From contig CAKSWM010000078.1 in NCBI GenBank assembly GCA_934511545.1, forward strand, positions 1 through 6,726: DNA of 6,726 nt, read 5' to 3'. A program made the position numbers and the translations under genes. Source of the DNA: an uncultured Oscillospiraceae bacterium. GTDB taxonomy: Bacteria > Bacillota > Clostridia > Oscillospirales > Oscillospiraceae. The notes beneath the pieces are model-generated. The model saw nothing but the letters and a program-made list of their open reading frames with translations, did no database searches and was not told where the DNA came from. This document shows, one piece after another, positions 5,702-6,726 of this stretch. Each line of letters begins with the position of its first letter. Position 1 is the stretch's first letter.

Positions 5702-5734
5702 ATTATATTAACATTTATGGTGCGTGTGCGTCAA
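5702..5734 (-). promoter_or_regulatory. Promoter of the flavoprotein gene
   Basis: On the - strand TATAAT (5707-5702) is a perfect -10. The nearest -35-like hexamer, TTGACG (5734-5729), is 21 bp upstream, longer than ideal. A shifted -10, TAATAT (5710-5705), would give an 18-bp spacer. A promoter is needed here because an intrinsic terminator closes the upstream SDR unit. The imperfect spacing suggests a weak or activator-dependent promoter. The leader would be about 55 nt. Confidence 0.55.
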
Positions 5735-5757
5735 GGATTATGGATATGGAGCGCCGC

Positions 5758-5794
5758 AAAAAAACGCCGGACGGGCTGTGACACCCATCCGGCG
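5758..5794 (-). terminator. Intrinsic terminator after SDR2
   Basis: Reading the - strand, CGCCGGA (5794-5788) pairs with TCCGGCG (5771-5765). The inner TGGGT/GCCCG (two T-G wobbles and three G-C pairs) lengthens the stem to about 12 pairs around a GTCACA loop. Seven Ts follow (5764-5758). It lies 15 nt beyond the SDR2 stop, ending the SDR3-SDR2 transcript and separating it from the flavoprotein gene. Confidence 0.92.
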
Positions 5795-5809
5795 GAGTTT
5801 ATGAATAAA

Positions 5810-6490
5810 TCAGACTTCCTTGAAGTATTTGCCCGCGTCCACCTGGAGGAACTGGCCGTTGATGCGCGCGGAGTCATCGCTTGCAAGGAACAGGACGGCT
5901 TTTGCGACCTCTTCCGCCTCGACATTCGGGACAAAGCTCTTGTTCTTGCGGTGCTCAAACGCGGCGTAGTCGGGATCGGACGAGCCGTCGGGATCCGAAA
6001 GAAGGCCGGAGCACACGACGTTGCAGCGGATGGCCGGGTCGCCCGCATATTGCAGGGCGATGTTTCGCGTCAGGCCGACGAGACCGTGCTGGGCTATCTC
6101 ATAAGCCGCGCCGCCTGCGCCGCCAAGGCCGAGGAAGGAGCCTACGTTCACACCGACGCCGAAGCCCTGTTCGCGGAAAAGAGTGAACGCCTCGCGGCAC
6201 ATATAAAAGACGCCGGTCTGGCACTGCATGACGGTTTTCTGATACAGGTCATCCGGAGTGGCGGAAACGGGGAGAAGGGGACTGCTTTCCGGCGTGCAGT
6301 TGACGACGACGTCCACACGGCCGTATTTTCCCTCCGCCTCTTCGATGAGCGCTTTGCAGGGCTCGGCGGAGTCGATGAAGCCGTCCATCCGGAGAAGAAG
6401 GGCGCCTTCTTTTTCGCACAGCGCGCAGAACGCGCTTCCGACGGCGCTTGCGGCGCCGGTCACGAGGACAACTTTGTTAAGAAGCTTCAT
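5810..6490 (-). CDS. Divergent short-chain dehydrogenase/reductase-like protein (SDR2), probable pseudoenzyme
   Basis: The 226-residue product keeps the SDR outline: KVVLVTGAASAVG (6-18), GRVDVVVN (57-64), VNVGSFLG (114-121), LVGLTRNIALQYAG (137-150), IRCNVVCSG (154-162), then AKAVLFLASDDSARINGQFLQVDAG (196-220). Several hallmarks are changed. The glycine motif is TGxxxAxG (Ala16), NAG is NCT (64-66), the helix-4 Asn is Cys90, and YxxxK is YEIAQ with Gln134 for the catalytic Lys. Ser118 and Tyr130 remain. The distance from the glycine motif to the NAG position is 53 residues against 78 in SDR1, so the usual alpha-B/beta-3 part is missing. Classical NAD(P)H chemistry is therefore doubtful; a structural, partner-binding or altered catalytic role is inferred. 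The ATG at 6490 has AGGAGG (6505-6500) nine bases upstream. It follows SDR3 after 17 nt, in one transcript. Confidence 0.85.
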   Translation of the reverse strand: MKLLNKVVLVTGAASAVGSAFCALCEKEGALLLRMDGFIDSAEPCKALIEEAEGKYGRVDVVVNCTPESSPLLPVSATPDDLYQKTVMQCQTGVFYMCREAFTLFREQGFGVGVNVGSFLGLGGAGGAAYEIAQHGLVGLTRNIALQYAGDPAIRCNVVCSGLLSDPDGSSDPDYAAFEHRKNKSFVPNVEAEEVAKAVLFLASDDSARINGQFLQVDAGKYFKEV

Positions 6491-6507
6491 GTTTCCGTAC
6501 CTCCTGT

Positions 6508-6726
6508 TCAGACGCACATTGCGCTGTCAACGCAGATATACTGGCCGCTTACCCACTCGGAATCGTCGCAGGCGAAGAAAAGGATAGCCTTTGCCTGACC
6601 TATCGGCGGAGTGCCCATCGGGCCCTTGCCGCCCGCTCCGGCGGGCGGGGGACCTCCGGCGCCGGCATAGTCCGAGCCATTGTTCGGGTCCATATTGCGT
6701 ATCATGTTTGTGTCCGTCGGGCCGGG
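6508..6726 (-). CDS. C-terminal part of a short-chain dehydrogenase/reductase (SDR3), N-terminus beyond the window
   Basis: The frame is open to the right edge and gives the last 72 residues of an SDR. It opens with PGPTDTNMI, the conserved PG-x-x-x-T motif after beta-6 that contacts the cofactor nicotinamide. It ends with the standard C-terminal core: AKAILFFACDDSEWVSGQYI and CVD, followed by SAMCV in place of the common Gly-Gly. Between them, in the flexible substrate lid, lies a Gly/Pro-rich run, AGAGGPPPAGAGGKGPMG, which is not usual for this loop. The glycine motif and catalytic Tyr/Lys are outside the window, so activity cannot be judged. The stop is 17 nt before SDR2, whose ribosome binding site sits in the gap, so the two are co-transcribed and may form a heteromer, since SDRs are normally dimers or tetramers. 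Confidence 0.85.
   Translation of the reverse strand, partial: PGPTDTNMIRNMDPNNGSDYAGAGGPPPAGAGGKGPMGTPPIGQAKAILFFACDDSEWVSGQYICVDSAMCV

Noticed and set aside
5681..6598. + strand open frame (305 codons) opposite SDR2 and SDR3
   Set aside because: It covers the - strand promoter, terminator and two SDR genes, and shows no family motif. It is a shadow of the real genes.
1..6726. CRISPR array, tRNA, rRNA, insertion sequence, phage or defence genes
   Set aside because: I found no regularly spaced repeats, no tRNA-like CCA or cloverleaf segment, no transposase motif and no terminal inverted repeats. The intergenic gaps are all under 200 bp and accounted for by promoters, leaders and terminators.

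Overview
The window looks like a piece of a moderately GC-rich Firmicutes chromosome, most likely an anaerobic clostridium (Oscillospirales or a relative). The reasons are the rpsF-ssb-rpsR operon, strong AGGAGG ribosome binding sites, a TTG start codon on rpsR, a PadR/DUF1700 regulatory pair, and a flavoprotein-plus-SDR redox cluster of a kind common in gut clostridia. The assignment rests on protein and operon character only; no 16S or other taxonomic marker is present.

Left part (1-1400, + strand), housekeeping. The window opens inside the 3' end of a gene that reads as the C-terminus of CinA (nicotinamide-nucleotide amidase). A sigma-A-type promoter (179-206) then drives rpsF (ribosomal protein S6), ssb (single-strand DNA-binding protein) and rpsR (ribosomal protein S18), closed by a strong intrinsic terminator (1364-1400).

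Middle part (1430-3985, + strand), a self-contained regulated operon. A consensus -35 promoter overlapped by a TACAC-N6-GTGTA palindrome precedes a PadR-family repressor gene. This overlaps a DUF1700/HAAS membrane-protein gene, followed by a small membrane-protein gene that appears broken by a one-base frameshift, and then a classical short-chain dehydrogenase/reductase (SDR1) with a complete catalytic tetrad. The out-of-frame tail of the membrane protein stops inside an ATGGTGA overlap with the SDR1 start. This shows where the original reading frame ran. A hairpin with a T-run ends the unit.

Right part (4030-6726, - strand), a convergent redox cluster read right to left. It contains the C-terminus of an SDR (SDR3) with a Gly/Pro-rich insertion, then a short SDR (SDR2) that has lost several hallmark residues, including the catalytic lysine, and about 25 residues of the nucleotide-binding fold. 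An intrinsic terminator follows. Beyond it a separate promoter, with a palindrome at the expected transcription start, drives a 536-residue FAD-dependent oxidoreductase of the fumarate reductase/ketosteroid dehydrogenase superfamily (FAD_binding_2). Reduction or dehydrogenation of a small organic substrate is the natural guess; the substrate cannot be read from the sequence.

The observations most worth following are the pseudoenzyme-like SDR2 beside a flavoprotein and a second SDR, the frameshift at about 2868-2871, and the two candidate operators. I did not see a CRISPR array, tRNA, rRNA, insertion sequence or a clearly new defence-type system.
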